From Turritopsis dohrnii (Eukaryota; Cnidaria; Hydrozoa; Anthoathecata; Oceaniidae), in NCBI GenBank assembly GCA_027922465.2, contig BQMF02000065.1, positions 1,178,001 through 1,242,000 of the forward strand: a stretch of 64,000 nucleotides of DNA. The letters are read 5' to 3'. Under the pieces are notes generated by a model. The model had not been told where the DNA came from. It saw only the letters and a list, made by a program, of their open reading frames with translations, and did not search any database. Below are positions 1 to 12,829 of the stretch, in pieces. Numbering within the stretch: position 1 is the first letter of the stretch; each line of letters begins with the position of its first letter. Position numbers and translations under genes: made by a program.

Positions 1-590
1 GTATATATCTCGAATAGAGGGTTATCGTAAAATAACTTTCAATCCAATTCTATTGCAATTGAGTCAATCTTGGAATGAGCTTTTGCATTTACCCTGACCG
101 CACACAGGTTTAATGTAATATGGATAAATTATGTATTACTGGAAAGAATCAACAGCTGGCGATTTTAAACGTATATCTGAATATCACGGAGACTGAAAGA
201 AACCTTGATTGCAGAATTTGCGTAGAACTGGGACCGCACATCCAAGTTCATTGGAAACCGGATAAAGTAAAAGACGGTGTATATCTCGAACAGACGGTTA
301 TCGTAAAAATATCTTTCAACCAAATTGTATTGTGATTGAGTCAATCTTGGAATGAGCTTTTGCATTGACCTGGACCGCACGCAGGTTTAATGTTATGTGG
401 ATGAATTGTGTACTACTAGAAAGAATCAACAGATTGCGATCTTAAACGTAACTCTGAATATCACGGAGATTGAAAGAAATCTTGATTGCAGCATTTGCGT
501 AGAACTGGGACCACCCATATAATTTAGGACCACCAAATAGTATTGTGGTTGAGGAAAATATGGAAGGAGCTTTTACGTTGTTCTGAAATC
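1..590. repeat. Tandem duplication, about 277-bp unit
   Basis: Two long copies lie head to tail. The block beginning gagtcaatcttggaatgagc occurs at 61 and again at 338, a period of 277 bp, and the flanking 200 bp also match with scattered substitutions. A third, more decayed partial copy is visible at about 528-586. The short open frames here read through the repeat in both copies and have no recognisable protein, so I do not call a gene. It may be satellite-like DNA that continues to the left of the window. Confidence 0.75.
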
Positions 591-1457
591 TCAGCCCGAT
601 TTATTGCGAAGTGATTTTATTACGTGGTAATGGAATTCATAAAGTTATGTTAAAGTTATGGCTAACTTATCGAACTGTGTTTAATGAGAATTGTAAAAGC
701 GATGGAAAAAATATTGAATCAATTGTAGGAATAACTGATAAAGAATAATGGTGTTAATGAGATTCTGCATTTTTGTAATAAAAATGTTATTAATGCTGTC
801 CAGCAACTCTTACCATCGTACAGTTTCTTTGTTTATGGAGATGTTCAAATTAAGGTCAAATGAGAAAATCTGGAGGAGAAATGTAAAAAGTTAAAATGTG
901 AAAATAACATCCATGATATGGATTTATTCATTCTTTAGCTGACTTAAGAATTATTTCACGTAATAATTTATTTGATGCGGAATGTAAAAGGGCGATGTTT
1001 TCTATGTCGAACGTCTCATATGTTAATGCTTTAACAGACCTTATACTCTAGTACTATTTGCTAAGTTAAACAACTGGAAAGACTACATGTTGATTCTCTA
1101 TAAATAATCAAATTAAGTTTTCAAAGAAACTTTCTTGTCCAAGATTTATTGTAGTTTTTTATTCTAAACTTTTTTCCCTTGAACGTTAATGCATTTTGAG
1201 GAAAAAAGGATTTTGTGACACCTTCTAGTTTATTTTTCGATTTCTTTGGACATTTTTTACGTTGTTTCTCTACCCTCAAAACAGTCATTTTATGGCCTTT
1301 TTTGTCCTAAGTTCTGTGGTCTGTTATTTATACCTTTTCGTATAGTTTTTGGCTATACTTTGAAATACCAATCCAGAAATGGACTTATAAACTGACTGAA
1401 CTGATTGAAGAGTGAATACTGAAAGCTGTAGTTCTATGTTTTTTGATTGATTTTGTA
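591..1457. other. No recognisable gene
   Basis: AT-rich sequence without a convincing open frame or family match by eye. It may be the 5' flank of the Mutator-like element that follows. Confidence 0.4.
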
Positions 1458-1610
1458 ATGGAGAAGAAAGAAGAAAGAACTAGAGATAAAGTTGATGCAG
1501 GACGTTATACAGAACAAAGTAGTAAGAAAAAGTACAACAAGGAAAGAAGAAACCCAAATAAAGGGAAAAAACTCAGTAAAAAAAGTCATAAAGACGCCAA
1601 TATTTTGTAG
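1458..1610 (+). CDS. Small Lys/Glu-rich ORF upstream of Mutator-like transposase
   Basis: An ATG-started frame of about 50 codons is very rich in Lys, Glu and Arg and ends just upstream of the Mutator-like transposase relic. The strand is the same. It may be the basic N-terminal part of that transposase gene, separated by decay or an intron, or it may be chance coding in purine-rich DNA. I cannot assign a function. Confidence 0.2.
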   Translation: MEKKEERTRDKVDAGRYTEQSSKKKYNKERRNPNKGKKLSKKSHKDANIL

Positions 1611-2036
1611 TTGTTGGCGTGTCCGAGCTGTTTTAACACATCTCTCGAATGACATATGTTGTTGAAAAGAAAAGGGGACTTTCTAGTTTTTTTTAAATTT
1701 ATTGCAGTTCCTGCCCATTTATTCAGGAATTTCATACATCCAATGAAGTTTCTACAAGTAATGGTGATAAAGGCAGAGGAATGAAAACAATGGAAGTTAC
1801 TGCAAGAGCTGTCAGACGGTTTTCGTAGTATTGGTGTAGGACACTCACTTATATCTAAATTATGCGGTTATTTAAATATGCCACCACGAATGACATCCAG
1901 AAGCTATGACAATATGGCAACTAGAATTAAACAAGCATCAAAAACTGTTGCTGAACAGAATATGTCTGATGCTGCAGCCATTTTACGTGAAAATAATGAA
2001 AGCGCTTAGGTTGGTGTTTCGGTTGATGGTACCACC

Positions 2037-2151
2037 GCTATCTCTGTGGTATTACCACTGCTATCTCTGTGGTATTACCACCGCTATCTCTGTGGTATTA
2101 CCACCGCTATATCTGTGGTGTTACCACTGCTATCTCTGTTGATACAGGGAA
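2037..2151 (+). repeat. 23-bp minisatellite inside transposase coding sequence
   Basis: Units starting gctatctctgtggtattacc occur at 2037, 2060, 2083, 2106 and 2129, an exact period of 23 bp with one or two substitutions. The unit derives from the transposase codons around its VSVDGTTAISVDTG segment. Because 23 is not a multiple of three, each added copy shifts the frame. Confidence 0.85.
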
Positions 2152-2629
2152 AGTTCTTGATGTAGCTATTCTTTCCAAATCATGCAAGGGTTGTACTAGT
2201 ATGGAAATGTATCAAAATCTGATCCAGTGCGGTACAATGCATGAAAGCTGTCATACAAGTATAACTTGAGTTACACTGGATCCCCGCCGGCAATGGAATC
2301 TACCGGAGCTGTTAAAATGTTTGAAAGATCTGTTGAGAAACATGAACTTTTTTATACTTCCTTCTATGGAGATGGCGATAGCAAGGTATTGTTCTTTTGT
2401 CATTTATACGGATAAAAGCGTTACAAAGTTTGAGTGTGTAGGTCGTTACCAAAAACCTGTTGGCTGTCGTTTACGCAAATTAAAGAAAAACACCAATGGT
2501 TAAGGAGGTAGAGGAAGATTAACTGATGCCAAAATAGACACTTTGCAGAATTATTTTGGAATTGCTCTCAGGCAAAGTGTTAGAAATCTAGACGCAATGA
2601 GGAAGCTTGTCTCGGTCAATGTACCATTA

Positions 2630-3325
2630 TTTATTTATTTATTAAAAACATATTTACACAGGTTGACTTCGTCAGAAAAATAAAATTCTGCTATAAATGA
2701 AGGACCTGCAACATAAGATAAAAACTATATAAAACATACTGGCTGGCAAGAATAAATAAGAAAAGAATTGATTCTGAGATTGAAAACGAAATAAGGTCAC
2801 TAAGTAATTTGCAAATTAGACATAAGCAATTGAACTCAATCAAAACTTAAAATTTGAGATAAACCTTTTAAAGTTTACAAAAGAAATTTCTTTTCTATAG
2901 TCTTGTGGAATTTTGTTAAATATTAATGCTCCTTGGACGGTAAAGGATTTCCTACCAGCTTCATTACGACAACTTGGGATGATCAACCGATTTCCGTTTC
3001 CCCTCGTGTAAATCTCGTGATCAAATCTCAGGATCGCGAGGATGTTAATGTTTGGTTTAATACCATAGAGATATTTGAAGACTTCAATTGCGGTTCTTTG
3101 TTGGACTTTGTTTGATAAATCGTTATCGTTTGCTTTGCCGATGATTTTTAAAGCTCTTTTCTCGATCTGTTTCCCTTTGGTGTGAAATACGGGGATACCA
3201 GCATGTATTGGTGCGCAGTATAACATGATTGGCTCGATCATCGATCTGTATATAGTTTTTGCTGCTTCTGACGTTAGTTGTGGACGAACTCTCCTTAGTA
3301 AATTTAAATTTAAATTTAATGTTGC
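2630..3325 (-). mobile_element. CR1/L2-like LINE 3' fragment inserted in the Mutator-like element
   Basis: On the minus strand a 133-codon frame (2840-3241) reads like the C-terminal end of a CR1/L2-type reverse transcriptase ORF: an IEKRALKIIG block, an IYTRGNGNRL block, then PSCRNEAGRKSF and a terminal FNKIPQDYRKE-like stretch. The 3' end points left and finishes in a (TTTA)n-like tail at about 2630-2645. The fragment is 5'-truncated, as usual for LINE insertions, and it interrupts the Mutator-like transposase, so it is the younger insertion. Confidence 0.7.
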
Positions 3326-3941
3326 TAGATATCATTCGTATCAGTCATGTACAAATGCTAGTGATTCTTGGTGCCAGTACCAGCTTGGCCAACTAAACAA
3401 CACAATCTTATATAAATCTAAAGGTGAACTGCCTTTGGATGTTCGAAAAGCAATTTTGCCAGCGTACACTGATCTCTGTAAACAGTCAATGTTGAAGAAA
3501 TGTCTGCACGGGAAGACACAAAATGCCAACGAATCATTCAATGGTACCATTTGGAACCGCGTTCCTAAATCTACACATACTGGGCTTAGTACATTGTGTT
3601 TTGCAACATTTGATGCTATCAGCCATTTCAATTACGGACAGAAGGCTGCTTTGGATACACTGGAAGAACTAAATATCGAACCAGGGGTACATATGAAGAA
3701 ATTGTGTGGTGCGGTAAATTTGAGAAGGAAGCGGTTATCAGTCTACAAAGCAATGTCACCGCAAAAAAATTGTCGTAAAATTCTCAGAAATAATAAAAAG
3801 AAAAAAAATTACTTAAAAATTCAAAAAGAAGGTATTTCTTACGGTTCTGGTATGTGTAAATATTACTTATTTCAAATGTTTTTAACATGCGAGAAATGTT
3901 CCGTTAAGTTGCGAGGAATCCGAAGCTGTTTAAACCCATAA

Positions 3942-5140
3942 TGGACTTTCTTATAAGAATGAAATAAAAAAGTCTATACACCCATTGCGAATAAGGATCT
4001 ACCATTATAATGTACCAAAACAAAAAGTTGTCTCCGTAATTCAAAGTGCACGTATTACTCGAAGTCTATTTAAGTGTTTGGTGAAAAAATACATTATTTT
4101 TAATTGTTAATTTCCCACAAAAGAGTTTCAAACCTATGATAAAAAAAGCCTGGTGCAAATTCAGGATTACAAATGGTTTACTAAAACCACATAGCTCAGT
4201 AAATTGCTACTCTTTTTAGTAAAACATTTCCCTGATATGCAGATTTTGTTTTCAGGGAGCAGCGCTGGGTTTACTTCACGTCCGAAAATAATAAGCACCA
4301 GTCGATATTTGATGCAATGGTACGCTAACGCCCTTTCATTCTTCTGCTTCAATCCAAAAGTCCAGTTTGAAAGAATGGAATGGAATGGAGATTTCTGAAA
4401 ATAAACTATCAAAGACGTAACGATCTTGTTCTAAAGCTAAACACCATGTCCTCAGGATATTTTCGGGTAACTAATGTAAAAAGAGGCTGTTAAATAAGAG
4501 ATTCACCAGTTCCATTCCTTGACTTGCTGATCACGTTATGTAAGTACTACCTTTATGGTGTGCGTTAATAGATATTCCACAGAAAATACAATTAAAACAG
4601 GCCGGTATGTAATCTATTAGGTTAGTGATGTTTTATCTATGTAAAAGTCATCAGGCTATTGTGAAAAACCAGTTCCATTGCATCATTCAAAACAACCCCC
4701 TAAAGATTGATCGGAAACTTTAAAGCTTCGAACAGATATTAAAAGAAATGCACTATGAAAAATGATATGGCAGTGAAGCAACAATGTCTACTGGAACGTA
4801 GATTGTAATTTATATAGATTTCGACAAACACATATTTCAAAAATACACGTCCTATGCAGAGCATTGGGATAATGTTTTTGTGAAGCTGATTTGTATATCT
4901 ATCATAGTGGACGCATGATTTCCCTCGGTATGTAATGTATTATTATGGTGGTAAAATCTTTTTGGTGGAAATATTTTGCGGATCGTTGAAACATCAATTC
5001 TTGGCCTTTGCTCCTGGAACAAGAACATGTAAGTTTTCCAGTAAAATCTTATGCAGTTTTCTTCTTCATTTTACCCCTTCTTTATCAATAAAAAAGGAGT
5101 AAAATTGACACAGTAACAGTAAAATTGAAACAGGATATTA
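3942..5140. other. No recognisable gene
   Basis: The open frames at 4167-4412 and 4204-4398 lie opposite each other and match nothing I know. The first part may be the 3' flank of the Mutator-like element. Confidence 0.4.
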
Positions 5141-5152
5141 ACTGAGTGTTAT

Positions 5153-5322
5153 GCGCAGTTTTGTAATAATTGCGCAGATTTGTAATACCTGCGCAGATTT
5201 GTAATAATCTTTGCGCAGATTTGTAATTTTGGAGCTGCGCAGTTTTGTAATACAGCTTTGCGCAGATTTGTGATTTGGAAGCTGCGCAGTTTTGCAATAC
5301 AACTTTGCGCAGATTTGTAATC
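5153..5322. repeat. GCGCAG(A/T)TTTGTAAT minisatellite, 8 units
   Basis: The core gcgcag-a/t-tttgtaat begins at 5153, 5172, 5191, 5213, 5237, 5260, 5284 and 5307. Spacing grows from 19 to 22-24 bp because of variable linkers. From the fourth unit on, gcgcagttttg and gcgcagatttg versions alternate, suggesting a two-unit higher-order repeat. Antisense open frames here are products of the repeat. Confidence 0.85.
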
Positions 5323-8300
5323 AACAAAAGAATATCCAATTAGGGCTATCAATTTCAATATTTCATAAAGTAAATCAACTATGCTGAATAAGATGAGCTT
5401 ACTTGATAATATTTTACGCGCATGCGCAATGAATAAAAAGGCGATAACTTCAGTTTTTTCTGCTCTACGGCTATCGGTTCCAATATTTCATAATCTGAGC
5501 TTTAATAGATTACTGCACCATCCTTAACAGATTGATACACACCCTTTCCGCACATACGTTCCTCTGAAAAGCCAGTGAAGCTAGACATAAATTTCGAATG
5601 GCATATCAAATTTGTATGTCCACTTTATGTCTTCATTATTAGATGACATTTATTACCCTAACCTGCTTCCACCTACATCTGACGTGGCGACTAAAACCAA
5701 ACCGACTATTCAAACGATTAAGATCAAACCGAAAATGCTAACTTACATGGGAGTGGTGATTGTAGTTGTTGTTCTCAAAGTTTTTAAATGTGGTTTTAAA
5801 TGTAATTCGACTATAATTTGAATACTAGAAGTAAATGAGATATCCCAGCAAACGAATTAAGGGGCTGTTAAATCCTTTTATAGGAATAAAAGCAGACGTC
5901 GTGCGGTCATTGTGCAACGACTCCAAACAAGACATATGGATTTGACAAACCGAGTAAACCCAATGCATTTTCCTAATCAAACTGATACAAACACCGTACG
6001 AAATTTCAGTTTGATCAAACCCAAACTGGAAGCATGCAGTTACCATTAGCTTATACAGAAACGGATCCAAAGAATGTTTGCAATGGTGAGTTGCAGTAGA
6101 TTTATTTGCAAATTTACAATTGCTGTTATCATATTTCACTTTGTCATATACCACCTGTTTATTGTGCATGCCAGGCCTTCACACGTATACTAGAAATGTT
6201 AAAACACCCGCTTTGATCCTAAGACCTAAGATGAAATGTCCTAGCAGTTGTATACATTACATACGTTGGATTATAATTTGGTTTAGTTTTTTTAGTTTTT
6301 AATTAGGCCATTTACATAATGCACTTTCTGAATTCACCACACAGCCATCATCTATCCTAACTTTGGGTCAGATTGACGATGACGATATTGCTTACAGCGA
6401 CACATATCCTATTATCACCGACAAATAACTGCTCTCAGAGACGACATATCTATTCATAACAGAAAACGACCATAATAAGCAAATATCACTCAATTTGAGT
6501 CAGCCTTTGCGATTGGTTTCGTTCACCTTGTTCGCATATTTTATACTTTTTCAATTCAATTTTTTAGATTTATTTAAAGTTTTGTATATTATTGCACTTT
6601 GAACTTATCTATGTGAAAGAAATGTCAAACAAGTGTTGAGAATGAGACAGTAGCAAAAGTCTCAATGCCTTATTTACCCGAGACAAGTAATATACTTCGT
6701 CCAGTTATTAAAGAACACAAAATAAGCTTTATATTCACTCAAAAAAACACTGGGGTAGTTTACTGTCAAATCGGAAAGATAGAATAAGTCTTGAAAATCG
6801 GTTTAATATTGTCTATGAAAATCCCTTGTATGGATTGCAATGCTGTGTACATTAGAAAAATCGTGTTCAAGAATACATGATATCAATGGTGTCATGGATA
6901 AAAACGAAATGTCAGACCATAGTTGGAACAAAAATATGCTATAGAGTGGAAAAATGAAAAGATCAAATACCAGGTTTGGACAGCTAGAAAGGTGAACGAG
7001 ACGATAAATAGTATTGATCGAAAGACCCATATCAACAGTATTTTTTACCAACTCCCTGAAATATGGTTACTGGCTTAACAAAAAGCAAATGTTTAAAATA
7101 TTACGAACATTCAGAACGCACATCTACATCCGGGATCTGCGTAGATAATTGCAGTTACTATAGTTAGTATTTAATTAGTGATAGCTGATTGGTTGATTTA
7201 GATGCATTTCAATCCTATAATTATCGCCAATAAATAATTTCAAACTTTGCCAGTCGATGACAGCTGTAGTTGCTGAAACGCACAGACTATAACAGGCATG
7301 GACGGCAACCTGATAGTTATGAAATATATCGTATAGAGAGGTTTCTGTGGACCCTATTCTACGATGGCTTCAAAACCTATTTAATTGTTTTTGCTGATAT
7401 TTAGAATTTCATAAGTTTTGCTCAAAATTGATTTTGAAAGTTGTTAGTGTTTATGTCATTATTGATGATATTTTGAAGAAAAACTGTCACAGGAGGTTCG
7501 TCCGACTTTTCATTGTAAATTCGTCTGGTCGCTGGTTGAGACATTGCAATTCTATGAGAAATATGTGCAAACACTTTAAAATAGGCTACTGTTACATCAT
7601 CACCCTGGCGATTGTCATAATTATTCGCACATGTTACTAAGATCTTTTCAACCCAAACCGCTTCACATTCTTTTTCTGAGGATCGTTGATTATTTTATAC
7701 ATATACTTATCATACGCAAATTTTGTAAGAATAGAACAGATCCAATTAACATGCATGAAGATGTTGATGTAGACGTAGATGTGAATGAAACTCCTATTAT
7801 CCCAAATGAAATGCATGAAACAAAGTTATCTAACTCTTAACAAGCACTATCTATTTTTTCTGTTTAAGAAACCTAAGTTGATGGTGTCAATGAAAACAAC
7901 GGAAAATTTTTACACTGTTCATCATTCAGATTTGAGGACAGTTTATCTGAAGTTTTTGCCATGAATTTACAACTGTCTAGAAACCTTAGCTCTATATTTC
8001 TATGCACTTGCTCTCCAACAGCTGTTCACACACCTGCAAGAGGTACTGCGATCTTAACACTACAGGATATGGAATTCGCAATGTTTTCTCTAACCATCCT
8101 ATCCCTTGTGTACTTCTCAACAAGTTCTCTGATGTAGAGATGAGTTTCTTTCATATATTCCAAAGAGAAAGTTGTATTTTCGCATTACCCATATTTTCAA
8201 ACTATTCTTCCATCAACATTTTACAACGAGGTTTTACTTAATTAGAATACCTTTTGTTACACCAGTAAATGTTGCAATCAACAGGGTATGTCGCAACTGC

Positions 8301-8397
8301 AAAATCGATGATCAACAGCAAATGTCGCAAAGTTAGAAATGGCTTTACCACATCCATGTATCAATGGTCAATGTCGCAAATCTCAATGTTCAAAAAC
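5323..8397. other. Long stretch without a recognised gene
   Basis: I see only short open frames without family resemblance. There is a GC-palindromic NRF1-like site (gcgcatgcgc) near 5419-5428 and a short GAT/GTA-rich run near 7755-7785. Near 8262-8390 lie pieces of a tgtcgcaa-containing repeat that recurs right of the hAT element and in the host-gene intron at 23.6-24.2 kb. Confidence 0.4.
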
Positions 8398-10386
8398 CAG
8401 TGCCGTAGCAACGAAAATTTTATTGGGGGGGCTTAAAGCAATCCTAAATAGTGGCTTCAAGGAGGACCCACCTTGGTTGGGTCCGACTGGGAAAATTTGA
8501 GATTTTGGGATTCCAGATTGGCTAAAAACGCATTTTAAGACATAAATAAGATAAGATAAAGAAGTACATATTTATCTAGAAAGATACTTTTTAATCAAGA
8601 TTCTTCAAGTATACATAACTTCAACTTTTCATCCTTGAATTTCCGGCTCATTTATATTTATGAGAGCTTAAGAATATGAACCACTGGCTTTATTATTTTT
8701 CATGAAACTTCAACTCTGGTGCTCTACTGTCAATTAAAAAAACTTTTTCTTTTTATGTTCAAGTTTTTCCACCGGGGTTATGGGAAGTTACCTACACAGA
8801 AAGTCATGACATTAAACATATGCACACTAGCAAGTAGTAACAAAACAGTATAAATAACAACTAGTTCGTTGGGAAAACGTAAAGAACAAGATATTATGTG
8901 AATGAGATTCGACTCAGTACTTCCCGCTATAAATGAAATGTTCCAAATTTAGTTTTTCTTATTTCTGTACGATTTATGAACTCATCTGCGACTTTTTCCA
9001 TATCCAGTTTGTCAGTGAGTCCTTTATGTGCATGAAAGATTAGAAGATGATTCATGCGGTTATCGGACATTGTCGCTCTCAGGTACGTCTTGACTCTCTT
9101 CAGTGCAGAAAAAGATCTTTCGCTGATTGCATTGGTTGCAGGCATTACAAGCATAAGCTTTACCAAATAAATGACCTCTGACAGAAGTTCTTTGTGGGCA
9201 TAATCCATTTGCTGAAACATGGTGATCATATCTGTTATAGTGAAATTATTGACATCGATTTGATGTGAGCTTGCAGCGACTACAGGAAGTAAACTTAACT
9301 GTGTTTTCAAAGTGTTTTCTTGGAAATCTCCTGGAAAAGCTTTGAGGACGGCAGTCACGTTATCTTCCCAGTTTTTTTGTTTGATTGCTTTGATTAATGC
9401 TTCCTGCATGTTCACATAGATCTTAAAATCCTTTTGGTCAAAACGATTTTTAATGCAAGCAATCGCCAAATCAAAAACTTCGAAATATATTTGCTTATAC
9501 TTTTCTTTCGGTGTATCATGAAAGTGTTGATTTTGTGCGTTGCCAGGTCTCCCAAGGTAATCTACTATCTTCCGTTTTCTTGGTAAGAAAGGTTCATCGA
9601 CATCAAGTCTCTCTTTGATCTTAATTACATTTTCCCAAAACATGTCATACCTTTCATCACAACGATCCTTTGATAATGTTTCTACTACTTTTTCCACAAC
9701 TTCTTGCCCTTGTGCAGCAGACAATGCTGGATTTTGAAGAGTACGACTTAGATTGTCTGTTTGTTTCAATATGCTTCAGCTAAGAAATTTACCGAGCCAA
9801 ATATCAAATCCCTCATAGAAGTACCTCTCAAACGAACCCTTCCATATTGGTAAAAAATTCGAGTAAAAGAGACTACATTTTTCGCATGTGACTACATAAA
9901 ATTTTCCAGCGGTGGGTAGGTAAAAACAAATTCCACAAATGGCTAATTTTTAAACCGACCAAAACGTTTCTTTCTTGCTGACTTTCTTTACCGGTCACAC
10001 AGTGATTATGTTTCTTGTGTACTCACAAACATTTTCACTTACTTGTTTTTTCGCTGGAAGTACTGCAGTAATGATGATTTTTTCTTTTGTACAGACATTC
10101 TCTCTGTAGTTCCTTTCTCGCAACATCTATGTTAACTATAGTGCTGCAACATGTGCTGTGAAAATCACGTTCGTTCAGATCAGGTGCGGTAGAGGAAAAG
10201 AAGCCATTGCATTGCGCATTGGATTTTTTTCGAGGTTGACAACAAATACTTGAATTTGACGTATAGCTAATCATTTTTGTTTGTTAGGCATGATAATTAC
10301 ATAATGTGCGCTCAAAATTTTTTTCACCTTGGAAAATTATTGGGGGGGCTGCAGCCCCCCCAGCCCCTGTGGTTGCTACGGCACTG
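8398..10386 (-). mobile_element. hAT DNA transposon, internally reduced
   Basis: Terminal inverted repeats begin CAGTGCCGTAGCAAC at the left and end GTTGCTACGGCACTG at the right. The pentamer aaaac flanks both ends (8393-8397 and 10387-10391), consistent with a 5-bp target duplication. Just inside the ends lie G-rich tracts; the right one forms a GGGGGGGCTGCAGCCCCCCC palindrome. The element holds one minus-strand ORF with the C-terminal hAT dimerisation domain. At about 2 kb it lacks the N-terminal half of a usual transposase. Confidence 0.85.
8927..9769 (-). CDS. hAT transposase, C-terminal part
   Basis: This 280-residue frame ends in the hAT family dimerisation domain. The segment TNAISERSFSALKRVKTYLR followed by NRMNHLLIFHAHK (about residues 210-255) is the hallmark and resembles the ZBED5/ZMYM-type, hATC-bearing transposases. 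Residues 1-200 fit the region before this domain. Full-length proteins of this type are about 600 residues, so the N-terminal BED zinc finger and first catalytic acidic residue are missing. The protein alone is probably inactive. The start is simply the first ATG of the open frame. Confidence 0.75.
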   Translation of the reverse strand: MKQTDNLSRTLQNPALSAAQGQEVVEKVVETLSKDRCDERYDMFWENVIKIKERLDVDEPFLPRKRKIVDYLGRPGNAQNQHFHDTPKEKYKQIYFEVFDLAIACIKNRFDQKDFKIYVNMQEALIKAIKQKNWEDNVTAVLKAFPGDFQENTLKTQLSLLPVVAASSHQIDVNNFTITDMITMFQQMDYAHKELLSEVIYLVKLMLVMPATNAISERSFSALKRVKTYLRATMSDNRMNHLLIFHAHKGLTDKLDMEKVADEFINRTEIRKTKFGTFHL

Positions 10387-10754
10387 AAAACAAATATTGC
10401 AAGTGTCAGCTGTAAATGTCAAAATGCTCAAAAACAAATGTCTCGATTTCCTCCAACCAATATCACCAGTAGATGACCCATGGAAAGAAAGCTCCATAGT
10501 TCAAAAGATATATCATTGTTTCAATAACTTGAATATATCGGCACCTTCCCAAATTCAGAATTCTATTCAATTTCTCTTTTTTGTTTAATATGTTGTAGAA
10601 CTATCAAAATCGTATTATGCAGAATATGATTTGAAGTTGCAGGTGGCTTGTTTTTTGTTTATAAGCAACTGATACTTGCATTAATGCTCTCTAGTTGATG
10701 CAATCAAACGATATGAGATGATAAAATAATGCGACATTTCCTGTTCATTTTGAA

Positions 10755-12480
10755 TTTTTGCGGAGTGGAGCTATGCAGAACGGAGCTATTTTGGCAACAT
10801 AAAATATTGTCGAAAATACTAACAGAGAAATGGATTTTCAGTTGCCGTAACTCGATGAAATCCATTACAGAGTCATACAAAAAGGGCGATTTGGCTCACA
10901 TCAGATTTTCCAAGTAGAATGCAGTCAGATAACATTTTGAATGCGCGAGCAAAAAATTTTCAAAGTATAGCCTGTGTCGGGATAAAAGAAAAACCTGTAT
11001 AATCATCTCATCAGTTGCAATGAGACCACCAAAATTTTGTTAATATGTCCTTAGAGATTTTGAATTTTTATTGCTATTTGGAAAATGTATGATACAGTAT
11101 GTGACGTATTATACGCTGCGGGGCTAGTAAATTGCATGCAGAAAGAAATTGACCTTGATTATTTCTAATGTCTATATAATCAGAACAGCATAGTATACAT
11201 CATGATAGAATTAATCTGTTTGAAAGGGTACAATCCCTGTCACTTTTGTCAATTAAATCGGACTGCTTTACAACAAAAACTGTAAACACCATTTACCCAC
11301 TTATACTAGTTGAAAAATACTCTCTGATTTGCTATTCAACATACAGTAACTGCATTGTAGTGTTAGCATTGATAATGTATACACAAGTCAAACTTTATAA
11401 CACAATTTGCCTAATGAAATGGCTAATAGGATAAAGTAGCTTTAGTTTTCGAGAAATCCTTTAAGTGAATTAGATAGCTGAAAAACGAACGGTTTCTAAT
11501 AAACAATGGATCAAATAATTTGTTCTTGTATAATTATATTCCTTTTATGTATACCATTTGAATTCAGTCTAATAATTAATATGATTTAATTATATAAAAT
11601 GATTTTCCTTAGGAAAAATAATATAAGTTATTACTATGATTTTGCGACTGTGAAATTTATGTTCTTATTAATTTATCAGTTGGTTTGCTATTTCAGGTGT
11701 GTATATCGCATTATCAAGAGTAATCAATATCAATGTATGGATGAAATGAGGATAAAATGTATAATTGTCAGACATCTCACACCCATGAAACGATAGAACT
11801 GCTGAACTAAAGACAGTAGTAACCAATGTCAAAATGAAGTGTATTTCCAGACACATGTGGTTATAATTTAATAATCAGGAAACATTTATTTTCAGTGATA
11901 ATTCATTTAAAAGGAATATGTGACACATTCAAGCATGTTTTAAATTGAATTTTGTTTGACGTTTGAAGTTGCAAAACTGAATGACAATCAACATTTCAAA
12001 ATGATTTCTGGGTCAATTCACAATTTTAGGGAAAGTTTGGAAGATGCCCGTTACGTATTTCTTGTGTTGGTACAACTTCCTAGTGCTTATTTATTCTTGT
12101 GAAAAAAATAATAATTGAGTATGTATAATTTTTACTCAGGATACTTTTACAACTGTGAGTGTCAGAAATTTTTGAATTTGTAGTTAATTTGTATTTGTAT
12201 AAAATAACTATTGATTCATAAAGCGATTTGTTTTATCTTGTTATACTCTTTTCCATCTCCATCTCACGTTCACATAATCAAATTCTTGAATACACATTAT
12301 GAGACTATCAAACCCGACCTCGTTTTGATTCTTTATATTGTGACATGCTAGTTACTTCATAACTGAAAATTATCAAATTACCACATCAAAACGAGGCGGG
12401 AGAGTATTTTTTGGTAAAATTTCGACATTTGTGGAATAACACGGGAAAAGTCTTTTGGATGGCAATACAGTATGAGTCTC
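10755..12480. repeat. Segmental repeat, copy A
   Basis: This block is paralogous to copy B at 15288-18600. Matching pieces: 10755-10975 with 15288-15508 (both end in tgaatgcgcgagcaaaaaa), 11034-11100 with 16000-16070, 11245-11345 with 16125-16212, and 11685-12420 with 16655-17345 continuing at 18535-18600. Divergence is moderate, with many small indels. No protein-coding content is recognised. It may be a long non-autonomous transposon or an old duplication. Confidence 0.7.
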
Positions 12481-12829
12481 AAAAACTGTTACGCAAAATT
12501 CAAATGAATTTGAAACTGAAATAACTGGATAAAGTTAATAATTTTTTTCACTGTTGGATAGGGAATTTTGCCAGCTCTCCAATGATGTCAGATTTGAAAA
12601 TTGAAAGAATTCCTTCGGTTCAACAGAGCGTTAAACTTTAATGGTCAAACAAATTTGAAATTTTCGATTTGACCATGTCCAAAAACCCATCAAATTCAGG
12701 TCAAAAGCTACCGATTCACACAGCGGGACATATTATTCCTTAAAATATATGCCTTGTGGATGCTAAAACCCCTATCAAACCTTACTCCCTCGCTTGAGCC
12801 CCCTGAAATCGACCTAGCTCATGGGCTAA

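Larger units (their letters stand above)
1770..3941 (+). pseudogene. Mutator-like (MULE-type) transposase, broken
   Basis: Several + strand frames together resemble the Mutator-like transposase domain common in invertebrates. An N-terminal helical part lies near 1800-2010, followed by a VSVDGT catalytic-type motif near 2018-2036. Then come segments with SVDTGKVLD, FYGDGDSK and GRYQKPVGCRLRK, and a C-terminal block from about 3330 with the DSWCQYQ and NANESFNGTIWNR motifs. The frame is lost in a 23-bp minisatellite at 2037-2151, at further small indels, and by an inserted LINE fragment at about 2630-3325. The long open frame at 3225-3941 is therefore a chimera of LINE and transposase sequence. 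The copy is dead. Terminal inverted repeats were not identified. Confidence 0.65.

Noticed and set aside
3225..3941. 238-codon ORF taken as one protein
   Set aside because: Its first third is antisense LINE sequence and only the part after about 3330 is transposase, so it is a chimera of two elements.
5153..5322. CRISPR-like array of direct repeats
   Set aside because: Spacers are only 4-10 bp, variable and related to each other. This is a minisatellite in eukaryotic DNA.
7755..7785. Asp/Val-rich open frame (DVDVDVDVN)
   Set aside because: It is encoded by a short simple repeat inside an otherwise unrecognisable frame.
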